A model generated the notes under the pieces. The model worked only from the letters and a program-made list of their open reading frames with translations. It had not been told where the DNA came from and searched no databases. From assembly GCF_040581405.1 (NCBI RefSeq), contig NZ_CP137157.1:1962001-2026000 (forward strand): a DNA stretch of 64,000 nt, read 5' to 3'. The position numbers and the translations under genes were made by a program. This document shows, one piece after another, positions 52,961 to 60,840 of the stretch (its first letter is position 1; every line of letters begins with the position of its first letter). The DNA comes from Komagataeibacter sucrofermentans DSM 15973. Lineage in GTDB: Bacteria; Pseudomonadota; Alphaproteobacteria; Acetobacterales; Acetobacteraceae.

Positions 52961-54302
52961 TACATTCTCTTTCCTGCCAGCCAGCGCGCCTGCATTCCGG
53001 GCAGCCCCCGAGGTCAGCGCGCGTGCGCCCGCGCTGTCGCGGGCCGATGGCATATCGTGGCTGGTGGTGGCGGGCGCCGTGTTCAACCTGGTGCTGTGCT
53101 TCATCAACACCCGGCATGTCGTCACCGTTCATAATTCGGAAATCGTGCTGTGCGAGCTGTTCATCATTTTTCTCGCCTTCCTTGAGGTCCGCAACACAAT
53201 CTCGCCCGCCGTGGTGCGCATTACCGGGGTGATGGTGTGTTTCGAGGTGGGGGCAAAGCTCATCAATCCTGCCCTGGACATGAAGATCCTGCACGATCTA
53301 GCCATTGCCTATGTATTCTACCAGCTTGGCACGCGCTCCACCCTGCGCGCGGGCGAGCGGACGATGTGGGTGATGATGGCGATCATCCTGTTCATCGGGT
53401 TTTTCGAGCTGATGTTCACCAACCTGTTCGGCATGGTGTTCGATGTCTGGACCTATTACGTGAACAAGGGCGTCATCGCCAGCACCACGGTCAATTACAG
53501 CAACACCAACCTTTTCATCAGCGGCAATCGCGGGGCTGCGGCCTCGCGCACGTTCTTCCAGTCCATATTCGGCTCACACCGCGTATCCTCCATTTTCCTT
53601 GAGCCGGATTCGCTGGGCAATTTCTCGGCCATCGGGTTTGCATGGTGCCTGAGCACCCATCTCGGCTCGCGGCTGCGCCATGCGTGCCTGTTCTTCCTTT
53701 CGGCCCTTTGTTTCGTGCTGGCTGATTCCCGCTTCGCCTCGGGCTGCACGGTGGCGATGGTGCTGCTGCGGCTGACCCCGCTGTACCGCTCGCGCTTCGT
53801 GGTGTTCGCCATGCCGGTGGCGGTGATGCTCGGCCTGATGATCCAGGGCGCCAACCACGAGATGCCGGGCATCCTGCCCTCCATCATTGGCGACAATTTC
53901 TCGGGTCGCCTGCTGTTTTCGGGCCGGCTGCTTGACTACTGGAACCTGCCGCAATGGTTAGCGCTCGCCCCCTCGCAGGTCTATACGGCGGATACGGGCT
54001 ATGCCTACATCATCAACAATCTTGGCCTGCCGCTGACCCTGTTCCTGCTGGCGCTGTTCACCATGCATCCTGCCCGCACCGAAGCCGCGGTGTCGATGAA
54101 GGCGATGATCTCGCTCTACTTCTCGACCTCGCTGTGCATCGGGGCCTCGGTTTTCACCATCAAGACGGCAGCGCTGCTGTGGTTCCTGTATGGCACGACC
54201 AATAGCGTGGCCCCGATGGCGGAGACCGTGCGCCAGGTGCCCGCGCGCCTGAAATCCTTTCGCTTCAACCGCTTCTCCCCTTCAGCGGAGCATGTGACAT
54301 GA
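52932..54302 (+). CDS. Wzy-type polysaccharide polymerase (GumE-like)
   Basis: 456-residue membrane protein with about 11 hydrophobic segments and a large central periplasmic loop (FQSIFGSHRVSSIFLEPDSLGNFSAIGFAW; DNFSGRLLFSGRLLDYWN) as in O-antigen/GumE polymerases. It joins flipped repeat units in the periplasm. It starts inside the end of the acyltransferase gene; ATG 52944 (MPHGSD) is also possible. Its stop overlaps the GH5 start by 4 bp. Confidence 0.82.
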   Translation: MRIPMPHGSDTFSFLPASAPAFRAAPEVSARAPALSRADGISWLVVAGAVFNLVLCFINTRHVVTVHNSEIVLCELFIIFLAFLEVRNTISPAVVRITGVMVCFEVGAKLINPALDMKILHDLAIAYVFYQLGTRSTLRAGERTMWVMMAIILFIGFFELMFTNLFGMVFDVWTYYVNKGVIASTTVNYSNTNLFISGNRGAAASRTFFQSIFGSHRVSSIFLEPDSLGNFSAIGFAWCLSTHLGSRLRHACLFFLSALCFVLADSRFASGCTVAMVLLRLTPLYRSRFVVFAMPVAVMLGLMIQGANHEMPGILPSIIGDNFSGRLLFSGRLLDYWNLPQWLALAPSQVYTADTGYAYIINNLGLPLTLFLLALFTMHPARTEAAVSMKAMISLYFSTSLCIGASVFTIKTAALLWFLYGTTNSVAPMAETVRQVPARLKSFRFNRFSPSAEHVT

Positions 54303-55327
54303 CAGTTTCCCCCTCTTCCTTCCGCTGGCCTGCATGGGCAATGGGCTGCATTGCGGGGGCCGGGCTGGCAATGGCCTCCTCCACACCGGCAGCGGCGCAG
54401 ACCTATCGGGGCGTGAACCTTGCAGGGGCGGCCTATTCCTCCAACAAGCTGCCGGGGCGCTATGGGTATGACTATCTTTACCCCAAGCCTGCGGAGGTGG
54501 ACTATTTTACGCAGGCCGGCATGAACACCTTCCGCCTGTCGGTACTGTGGGAGCGGCTGCAACCAACGCTAAGCGGCCCGCTTGATGAAAAGGAACTCCA
54601 GCGCGTCAGCCAGTTCATTGCCTACGCGCAGGCCCATAATGCCTCGACCGTGCTCGACATCCATAATTACGGGCGTTACCGGGGGCAGGAAGTGGGCTCG
54701 CCCGACGTGCCTGACGCGGCCTTCGCCGATTTATGGGCACGGCTGGCGCAGGCTTTTGGCAACAACACGCATGTGCTGTTCGGCCTGATGAACGAACCGC
54801 AGCAGCACGCGGCCGATGACTGGAAAAGCGCCGTGCAGGCCGCGATTGACGCCATACGCAAGGCGGGCGGCCACAACCTTATTCTGGTGCCCGGCATTGG
54901 CTGGGATGGCGCGCACAGCTTTACCAAACTCAACGCTTCGGCCCTGAGCCAGCTCCATGACCCCGATAACAAGCTGCTTTATGAAGTGCATGAGTATTTC
55001 GATACCGATGCCTCGGGCACGAAACCGGGATGCATTGCCCCTGACAGGGCGGTTGACCGCCTGCGCGGCTTTACCGACTGGCTGCACGCCAACCATGCCC
55101 GCGGCTTTCTGGGTGAGTTCGGGGTCAGCCGCCAGCCCGAATGCGTGAAGCTGCTCGACCCCGTCCTGTCGCATCTGCGCGACAATGCCGATGTATGGGC
55201 CGGATGGACCTATTGGGCGGCAGGCCCGCTGTGGGGCAACTATATGTTTACCCTTGAGCCCGACCATGGTACCGACCGCCCGCAGATGACAGCCATCAGG
55301 CCCTTTCTTGCAGGCGGCACGCACTGA
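54299..55327 (+). CDS. secreted GH5 family endoglucanase-like hydrolase
   Basis: 342-residue enzyme. The signal peptide is cleaved after SSTPAAAQ (residue 34). The barrel begins TYRGVNLAGAAY; the acid/base Glu166 is in FGLMNEP and the nucleophile Glu273 in GFLGEFGV, as in cellulases. WERLQPT and DIHNYGRYRG also match. Acetan-type polymers have a beta-1,4-glucan backbone, so this enzyme probably trims or releases the locus's own polymer rather than digesting food cellulose. It overlaps the polymerase gene by 4 bp. Confidence 0.9.
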   Translation: MTVSPSSFRWPAWAMGCIAGAGLAMASSTPAAAQTYRGVNLAGAAYSSNKLPGRYGYDYLYPKPAEVDYFTQAGMNTFRLSVLWERLQPTLSGPLDEKELQRVSQFIAYAQAHNASTVLDIHNYGRYRGQEVGSPDVPDAAFADLWARLAQAFGNNTHVLFGLMNEPQQHAADDWKSAVQAAIDAIRKAGGHNLILVPGIGWDGAHSFTKLNASALSQLHDPDNKLLYEVHEYFDTDASGTKPGCIAPDRAVDRLRGFTDWLHANHARGFLGEFGVSRQPECVKLLDPVLSHLRDNADVWAGWTYWAAGPLWGNYMFTLEPDHGTDRPQMTAIRPFLAGGTH

Positions 55328-55370
55328 GCATTTATTGCAACTGCATAACCGGAATTTCAGGAGCCTGTTC

Positions 55371-55928
55371 ATGGATATAAAGACCTTCAACATCGCGGGC
55401 ATGATGCTGATTACCCCGCCCCGCTTTGGCGATGAACGCGGTTATTTTTCCGAAACTTTCAATGCGGCCCGCATGAAGGAAGCTGGCATTACCGACGCCT
55501 TCGTGCAGGACAATCACAGCCTGTCGCGCCAGCGCGGCGTAGTGCGCGGGCTGCACTGCCAGCTGCCGCCGCACGCGCAGGGCAAGCTGGTACGCTGCAC
55601 GCGCGGCAGCATCTGGGATGTGGGCGTGGACATCCGCACCGGCTCGCCCACCTTTGGTCAGTGGGTGGGCGTGACCCTGTCGGAGGAAAATGGTTCCCAG
55701 CTATGGATTCCGCCTGGCTTCCTGCACGGGTTCTGCACGCTGAGCGAAAATGCCGAAGTGCAGTACAAATGCACCGATCTGTGGAATCGTGAATGCGAAC
55801 GCTCCGTGCGGTGGGATGATCCGCTGCTCAACATTGAATGGCCGGTCGCCCCGGGCGCCGCCATCCTGTCGGCCAAGGATGCGGCGGCGGAAGCGTTCTC
55901 CAACGTCAATGACTGGTTTCACGTCTAG
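55371..55928 (+). CDS. rfbC: dTDP-4-dehydrorhamnose 3,5-epimerase
   Basis: 185-residue cupin-fold epimerase, third step of dTDP-rhamnose synthesis. It contains MLITPPRFGDERGYFSETFN, QDNHSLSRQRGVVRGLHCQ (catalytic His at its end) and WIPPGFLHGFCTLSENAEVQYKCTD. Start 55371 follows TTTCAGGAGCC, a good ribosome site; the frame is open upstream into the GH5 end. It is followed by rfbD after 47 bp. Confidence 0.95.
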   Translation: MDIKTFNIAGMMLITPPRFGDERGYFSETFNAARMKEAGITDAFVQDNHSLSRQRGVVRGLHCQLPPHAQGKLVRCTRGSIWDVGVDIRTGSPTFGQWVGVTLSEENGSQLWIPPGFLHGFCTLSENAEVQYKCTDLWNRECERSVRWDDPLLNIEWPVAPGAAILSAKDAAAEAFSNVNDWFHV

Positions 55929-55975
55929 AACGCCCCTCGCCCACCCTTTCCCTCCCGCAAGAGAAAACGCTCACG

Positions 55976-56860
55976 ATGCTCAAATCGATCCTTGTCACCG
56001 GTGGTAGCGGCCAGCTTGCCAGCGCCCTTGCCGCCCAGGGCGATGTAAAACGGGCTGGCCGCCCCGGTTTTGATTTTGAACGGCCTGACACGATTGATGC
56101 CGCCTTCCGCGCGGCAGCGCCCTCCATTGTCGTCAATGCCGCCGCCTGGACCGCCGTTGACGCCGCCGAGACCCACGAGGCGGAAGCCGAACGCGCCAAC
56201 AATACCGGCCCCGCCCATCTGGCCGCCCTGTGCCATGAACGGGGCATTCCCTTCATTCATATCTCGACTGACTACGTGTTCAGCGGCGACAAGGGCAGCC
56301 CCTATGTCGAGACCGACCCGGTTGACCCGCGCTCGGTCTATGGCCGCACCAAGGCGGAAGGCGAGCAGGCCGTGCTTGATGCCCACCCTGACAGCATCAT
56401 CCTGCGTACGGCCTGGGTCTATTCGCCCTATAACCGCAATTTCGTGCGCACCATGGTCAATGCCGCTGCACAGCGCCCGGTTCTGCGCGTGGTGAGCGAC
56501 CAGAGCGGCAACCCCACCAGTGCCGACCAACTGGCTGATGTCATTTTCAGGATCATCGCCCGCATTGAGGAAAACGGCTGGAAAGCGGAATACGCCGGTA
56601 TTTTCCATGCCGTGGGCGAAGGGGCGACAAGCTGGTACGAACTGGCCCGCACCGCCATTACGGCTGCCGCCCGCCGGGGCAACCCATTGCCCGAGATCGA
56701 GCCTATCACTACGGCGGACTGGCCCACGCCCGCCCGCAGGCCGCCCGATGCAAGGCTGGACTGCACGCGCCTCAAGCAGGTCTTTGGTTGCGCTCCCGGT
56801 CCGTGGGCACCGGAGGTGGACCGGGTTGTGGGCGAGATCATGAAGCAGGAACAGAAGTAA
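55976..56860 (+). CDS. rfbD: dTDP-4-dehydrorhamnose reductase
   Basis: 294-residue SDR-type reductase, last step of dTDP-L-rhamnose synthesis. It starts ILVTGGSGQLASALAAQGDV; ISTDYVFSGDKGSPYVE, the catalytic YGRTKAEGE (Tyr and Lys) and RTAWVYSPYNRNFVRTM match the family. The TAA stop lies at the very start of a full dispersed repeat. It ends the plus-strand operon acyltransferase-wzy-GH5-rfbC-rfbD. Confidence 0.95.
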   Translation: MLKSILVTGGSGQLASALAAQGDVKRAGRPGFDFERPDTIDAAFRAAAPSIVVNAAAWTAVDAAETHEAEAERANNTGPAHLAALCHERGIPFIHISTDYVFSGDKGSPYVETDPVDPRSVYGRTKAEGEQAVLDAHPDSIILRTAWVYSPYNRNFVRTMVNAAAQRPVLRVVSDQSGNPTSADQLADVIFRIIARIEENGWKAEYAGIFHAVGEGATSWYELARTAITAAARRGNPLPEIEPITTADWPTPARRPPDARLDCTRLKQVFGCAPGPWAPEVDRVVGEIMKQEQK

Positions 56861-56942
56861 AAACATTTCCGCGTGCCGCCTTTTTCAAGGCGGCATTTTT
56901 CTCAGCATCCTGAAAAAAGCTTTACCAAAACTTCTTACATTT
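56857..56942 (+). repeat. dispersed 3'-end repeat, full-length diverged copy
   Basis: AGTAAAAACATTTCC at the left, the hairpin TGCCGCCTTTTTC/AAGGCGGCA, then CTGAAAAAAGCTTTACC and AAAACTTCTTACA at the right. Same length and order as 23011-23096. The rfbD stop codon falls inside its left arm; the next gene's stop is about 10 bp past the right end. Confidence 0.7.
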
Positions 56943-56952
56943 TCAGGTACGG

Positions 56953-57864
56953 CTACAGGCCGCCACGGGCTATGTGCAGCCGCTGGACCGCGCGCTTAAA
57001 GGCCGCGCGGTAAAGTTGGCTGCGCGATACCGCACCGGGAAAGCGCCTGAGTTCGCGCCGCAGGTGACTACCGGGCATGAAGTAATGCCGCACGAAATGC
57101 GTCTGCCGCAGCAGGCTGGCAATATAGCGCTTCTGGTCCAGAACAGGGTGCACGAAGGTATGCCCGCCTGCAGGCAGCACCAGATCGGCCTCAAGAATGG
57201 GGGGAAACCATGTATAACGCGAGACATCGCCATACCGGCCAAGCGGCACGAAACTGAACCCCGCCTTTTCTATTTCCGATGCCACGAAGGCTTCGCCCAG
57301 CGGCCAGAATTTGATTCCCGCCCCCGGTGCCGACATGGCGCGCCGCCGGGCCGCCAGATGCACAAGCGCCCTGCGGGAAAAGAAGGAAATGCAGTTAAGC
57401 GAAGCGCGTAGCTGCCCATTGGGATAGATCCCGGTATGAAACGCGGTCCAGTACCATGACAGGTCAGCCACAATGGGGTGCGCCACGAAATCGGCCCCAT
57501 CGGCGATCATGTCAGCAAGCAGGCGGTTGCCGTTGCCACCGATGCAGGCATCATATTCAACAAACAGATAATACGCATAATCGGGAATGCAGGCCTGCAC
57601 CTGATAATGGGTGTAATCGGCATTCCACCACAGCAGGCTGCCTTTTTCAAAACGGTTGGCAAACCCTGCTTTCACCATATCGGCATTGCAGGTGCGCAAT
57701 ACGTTGGGGTGCGGAATATTTCCTGCAAAGCCGCCTGTCTCATCAATGGAAATGAAAATGTCCGTATCAGGAAAAGTAGCCTGCAGGCGCTGCAACTGGC
57801 GCTGCACGAAACTGTCCCACGCATAGGTTTTCATTACAATAGCGCATGTTCGTGCAGCATTCAT
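56953..57864 (-). CDS. hypothetical protein, possible GT-A-fold glycosyltransferase
   Basis: 303-residue cytoplasmic protein, not firmly recognised. It has ARTCAIVMKTYAWDSFVQRQLQRLQATFPDTDIFISIDETGG at the N-terminus, like the first strands of a GT-A fold, and YAYYLFVEYDACIGGNGNRLLADM, where EYDAC could be a DxD-like metal site. The C-terminus is basic and aromatic. Start 57864 gives a plausible N-terminus; the open frame upstream is AT-rich and non-protein-like. It is next to the polysaccharide locus but convergent with rfbD, so membership is uncertain. Confidence 0.7.
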   Translation of the reverse strand: MNAARTCAIVMKTYAWDSFVQRQLQRLQATFPDTDIFISIDETGGFAGNIPHPNVLRTCNADMVKAGFANRFEKGSLLWWNADYTHYQVQACIPDYAYYLFVEYDACIGGNGNRLLADMIADGADFVAHPIVADLSWYWTAFHTGIYPNGQLRASLNCISFFSRRALVHLAARRRAMSAPGAGIKFWPLGEAFVASEIEKAGFSFVPLGRYGDVSRYTWFPPILEADLVLPAGGHTFVHPVLDQKRYIASLLRQTHFVRHYFMPGSHLRRELRRFPGAVSRSQLYRAAFKRAVQRLHIARGGL

Positions 57865-58193
57865 GTCAGTCACGTTCCCTGATTCATTCGTATTATGACC
57901 TAAATTGACCGAAGGATATTTCAGTTTTCCTATTTTTTGTGAATATATCCTATAGGATAAAACACGGACAATTTTTTTTCCGTGCATGAATTTTTATTTT
58001 CTTTTTCATTTATCGTATACTTCAGCCATACATACGATCACTTAAACGTGTGGTAAACGATATGCCCCTGTGCGCGTTAAAAATGTACATGGTATGTAAT
58101 TTTCCAGACACCCCGACGGCAGATGCCATAAAGCACTGCATTCAGAACAATGCTTGTACTAATCACCGAATTCAGTAAATCGGAATGTAAAAA
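57865..58193. promoter_or_regulatory. AT-rich divergent control region
   Basis: 329 bp of conspicuously AT-rich DNA between two divergent genes. It contains a perfect 14-bp palindrome TATCCTATAGGATA (57946-57959), a hairpin CACGGA/TCCGTG with a T8 loop (57963-57984), and ATCGTAT/ATACGAT (58012-58018 and 58032-58038). This density of dyads suggests regulated promoters in both directions. No gene is seen. Confidence 0.5.
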
Positions 58194-59351
58194 ATGACAG
58201 AAATGTCGCTCCCGGAAATATCGTTCATCCGATCCAACATTCCGAAGATCAGCCAGTTATCCGAGAGCGTCATCGCAATGGAAAACTCGGGCATCTATAC
58301 CAATTATGGCCCGATCAACCAGAAGTTCGAAAAACGCCTGGTCGAGCAGATGTTCGGTGGCGTGGGCCAGTGCGTAACGGTATGCAACGCCACCATCGGC
58401 CTCATGATGGCGCTTAAATACGTCACGCGCCACACCGACCCCGAGCGGCAGCGCTACATCATCATGCCATCCTTTACATTTGCCGCGGCAGCGCACGCCG
58501 TGCTGTGGGCAGGGTTCATACCGCTATTGTGCGATATAGACCAGCAGGACTGGATGGCATCGCATGATGCGGAACAGGCACTATTGCAACAGTACAAAGA
58601 TCAGGTTGCTGCAATATTTCCCTACGCCACCTTCGGCAATGCAGCCGATCTGGCATACTATACGGAACTCGAACGGCGCACCGGCATTCCCGTCGTGATT
58701 GATGCCGCAGCCTCACTTGGCGCGCGCGATGGGCAGGGCAACGGCTTTGGCCAGGGCTCGCCGCATGCCATTATCTGTTCTCTTCACGCAACAAAAACAA
58801 TGGGGATTGGCGAAGGCGGATTCATTTACGCCAACAACCCCGAGATGATCGAAGCCCTGCGGGCCATGGGCAATTTCGGTTTTGGCCAGGTCCGTCATGC
58901 CACCATGCCGGGCCTCAACTCCAAGCTGCCTGAAATCGGAGCGCTGCTGGCCCTGTCGGGGCTGGAGCAGCTTGATGCCGTGGTCGAGAAAAAATGCAGC
59001 ATAGAACGACTGTATTACGACCTGCTGCCCGAATTCACGTTCCAGCGCCAGCACGGCACGCGCACGGCCTATCAGTTCCTGCCCGTGCGCCTGCCCGCGC
59101 AGTACGCGCCGCACCGCCGCGCGATACTGGAGCGCATGAAGCAAAAGCGCATCGGCACCTCCACCTATTTTTCGCCCCATCTGCATGAACAGAGCTATTT
59201 CGCCGCCAATAGCGTAGCGGGCGACCTGAGTGTGACCAGAGCACTGGCCGCATCCATCGTGTCGCTGCCGCTATGGCATGAAATGACCCCTGAAATGGTG
59301 CATTACGTATGCCGTGAATTCAGGGCCGCCTGCCATGCCCAGATATGCTGA
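58194..59351 (+). CDS. DegT/DnrJ/EryC1 family PLP-dependent aminotransferase
   Basis: 385-residue enzyme of the sugar-aminotransferase family. The N-terminus ISFIRSNIPKISQLSESVIAMENSGIYTNYGP is the usual start, VCNATIGLMMALK binds the PLP phosphate, MPSFTFAAAAHAV and VIDAAASLGARDG match, and the PLP lysine is K201 in SLHATKTMGIGEGG. Family members aminate keto-sugars on nucleotide carriers, or act on cyclitols. No other amino-sugar gene is nearby, so the substrate is open. The FAD-dependent gene starts 44 bp later on the same strand. Confidence 0.88.
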   Translation: MTEMSLPEISFIRSNIPKISQLSESVIAMENSGIYTNYGPINQKFEKRLVEQMFGGVGQCVTVCNATIGLMMALKYVTRHTDPERQRYIIMPSFTFAAAAHAVLWAGFIPLLCDIDQQDWMASHDAEQALLQQYKDQVAAIFPYATFGNAADLAYYTELERRTGIPVVIDAAASLGARDGQGNGFGQGSPHAIICSLHATKTMGIGEGGFIYANNPEMIEALRAMGNFGFGQVRHATMPGLNSKLPEIGALLALSGLEQLDAVVEKKCSIERLYYDLLPEFTFQRQHGTRTAYQFLPVRLPAQYAPHRRAILERMKQKRIGTSTYFSPHLHEQSYFAANSVAGDLSVTRALAASIVSLPLWHEMTPEMVHYVCREFRAACHAQIC

Positions 59352-59395
59352 GCCCCCGTCGTTCCCCCAACCACGGAAAAACGGACCCATGCCCC

Positions 59396-60778
59396 ATGTC
59401 CACCCACGCGACAACGCCCATCCTCATTGCTGGTGGCGGCCCTGCGGGCATCGCCATCCTGCTTGCCGCCTCCCGCCTCGGCCAGTTGCCCCACCTGCTT
59501 GATGCGGGCGTGACCCTGGTTGAACAGGGCAGCACGATCGGCTCTGGCATGCTGGGGCGCTATGTCATCAATTCCGACAGCGCGGCCGAAACCTTTGTCG
59601 ATGCCATTACAGCCAACCCCGTGCCCGAACTTGCCCGCCTGACCCACCACCCCCTGGTGGAAATGATCCGCAGCAAGGGCAGGCAGCCCCTGCCGCTACG
59701 CATCGTGGCGGATTTCCTTGATGTGGTGGGCCATGTGCTGACCGAGATCATCGCAGCCCATCCCGCCTCCCGCCTGCTCACCGGCTGGCGGCTTGAAACC
59801 CTGACCCGGCAGGCTGATGGCGGCTGGCTGGCCGATCTTGCCGCAACCCGTGGGGGGCACAGGCAGCAGGTAATTACGAGCAAGGTGGTGCTGGCCCTTG
59901 GCGCCTGCCAGCCCGAAGCACGCCTTTATACCGAGAACGTGGCGGGCCGCCCCCTGCTGCCGCGCTACGAGGGGCATATCGTGCAATCCGATGCCCTGCT
60001 GGCCCCCGAGGGCATGCACACCCTGCGCGCCATGCTGGCCGGATGCGAAAAACCCAGGATCACCATTATTGGCGGCGCGAGCAGCGCCCTGTCATCGGCC
60101 AATGTCATTCTGCGCGACATGGGCGAGCGGATCGCGCCGGGGCACCTCACACTTCTGCACCAGTCCCAACTCAAGCTGTTCTACCGCACGGCGGAGGAGG
60201 CACAGGCCGACGGGTATGCCGATTTTACGGCCAGCGACATCTGCCCGGTCAGCCAGTTCGTGCATCGCTTTGGTGGGCTGCGTTATGATTCGCGCAATCT
60301 GGCCATGCGCCTGATGGGCATTGCGGGCGCCCCGCCCGAGCCGCGCCTGCACGCGCTGCGCATGACACCGGACAATAACACGCAGATACAGCACCTTCTG
60401 GATCACTCAGATGCCATTATCGCCTGCCTGGGCTATAGCCCGAAGCGCGTGTGCGTGCAGGACACCAACGGCCAGCCCATCGCCCTTGCGGCAGACCAGC
60501 CCCAGGGCGCCCTGACGGGTGCGCATTGTGGCATTCTCGATCAGGCGGGGCATGAAATTCCGGGCCTGTTTGGCATTGGCCTGGCCTCGGGCTTCAGGCC
60601 ATCGGGGGCCATGGGGGGGGAAGCCAGCTTCCGCGGGCAGGTCAACAGCCTGTGGCTGTGGCAGAACGCCATCGGGGAAAGAATACTGGCGCATATCCTG
60701 CCCCCTGCGGCCCGCGCACGTTCCTCTCCCGTGCCGACGCGGCCGTTTGACCTCGCGCGCGGGCATGTGCATCTTTAA
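59396..60778 (+). CDS. FAD-dependent oxidoreductase / putative monooxygenase
   Basis: 460-residue flavoprotein. It has an N-terminal dinucleotide motif ILIAGGGPAGIAILLAASRLGQ (about 10-31) and a second one, ITIIGGASSALSSANVIL (about 222-239), in the two-domain layout of SidA/PvdA-like N-hydroxylases and related flavoprotein monooxygenases. The C-terminal IPGLFGIGLASGFRPSGAMGGE resembles the closing FAD segment. Start 59396 is chosen for the clean Rossmann N-terminus. Likely co-transcribed with the aminotransferase, suggesting a joint small-molecule pathway. The exact reaction is unknown. Confidence 0.78.
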   Translation: MSTHATTPILIAGGGPAGIAILLAASRLGQLPHLLDAGVTLVEQGSTIGSGMLGRYVINSDSAAETFVDAITANPVPELARLTHHPLVEMIRSKGRQPLPLRIVADFLDVVGHVLTEIIAAHPASRLLTGWRLETLTRQADGGWLADLAATRGGHRQQVITSKVVLALGACQPEARLYTENVAGRPLLPRYEGHIVQSDALLAPEGMHTLRAMLAGCEKPRITIIGGASSALSSANVILRDMGERIAPGHLTLLHQSQLKLFYRTAEEAQADGYADFTASDICPVSQFVHRFGGLRYDSRNLAMRLMGIAGAPPEPRLHALRMTPDNNTQIQHLLDHSDAIIACLGYSPKRVCVQDTNGQPIALAADQPQGALTGAHCGILDQAGHEIPGLFGIGLASGFRPSGAMGGEASFRGQVNSLWLWQNAIGERILAHILPPAARARSSPVPTRPFDLARGHVHL

Positions 60779-60832
60779 AAAATCAATGTTTTTTCCAGAG
60801 TGCCGCCTTTTACAAAGGCGGCGTTTTTCATA
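60776..60832 (+). repeat. dispersed 3'-end repeat, left-half copy
   Basis: TAAAAAATCAATGTTTTTTCC followed by the hairpin TGCCGCCTTTTA/AAAGGCGGC and GTTTTTCA. The FAD gene's TAA stop is the first three bases. It lies between convergent genes. Confidence 0.7.
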
Positions 60833-60840
60833 CCGCCAGT

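Noticed and set aside
30611-56860. Polysaccharide locus considered as a recent genomic island
   Set aside because: No transposase, integrase or flanking direct repeats are seen, and base composition is similar to the housekeeping genes; only the promoter gaps are AT-rich.
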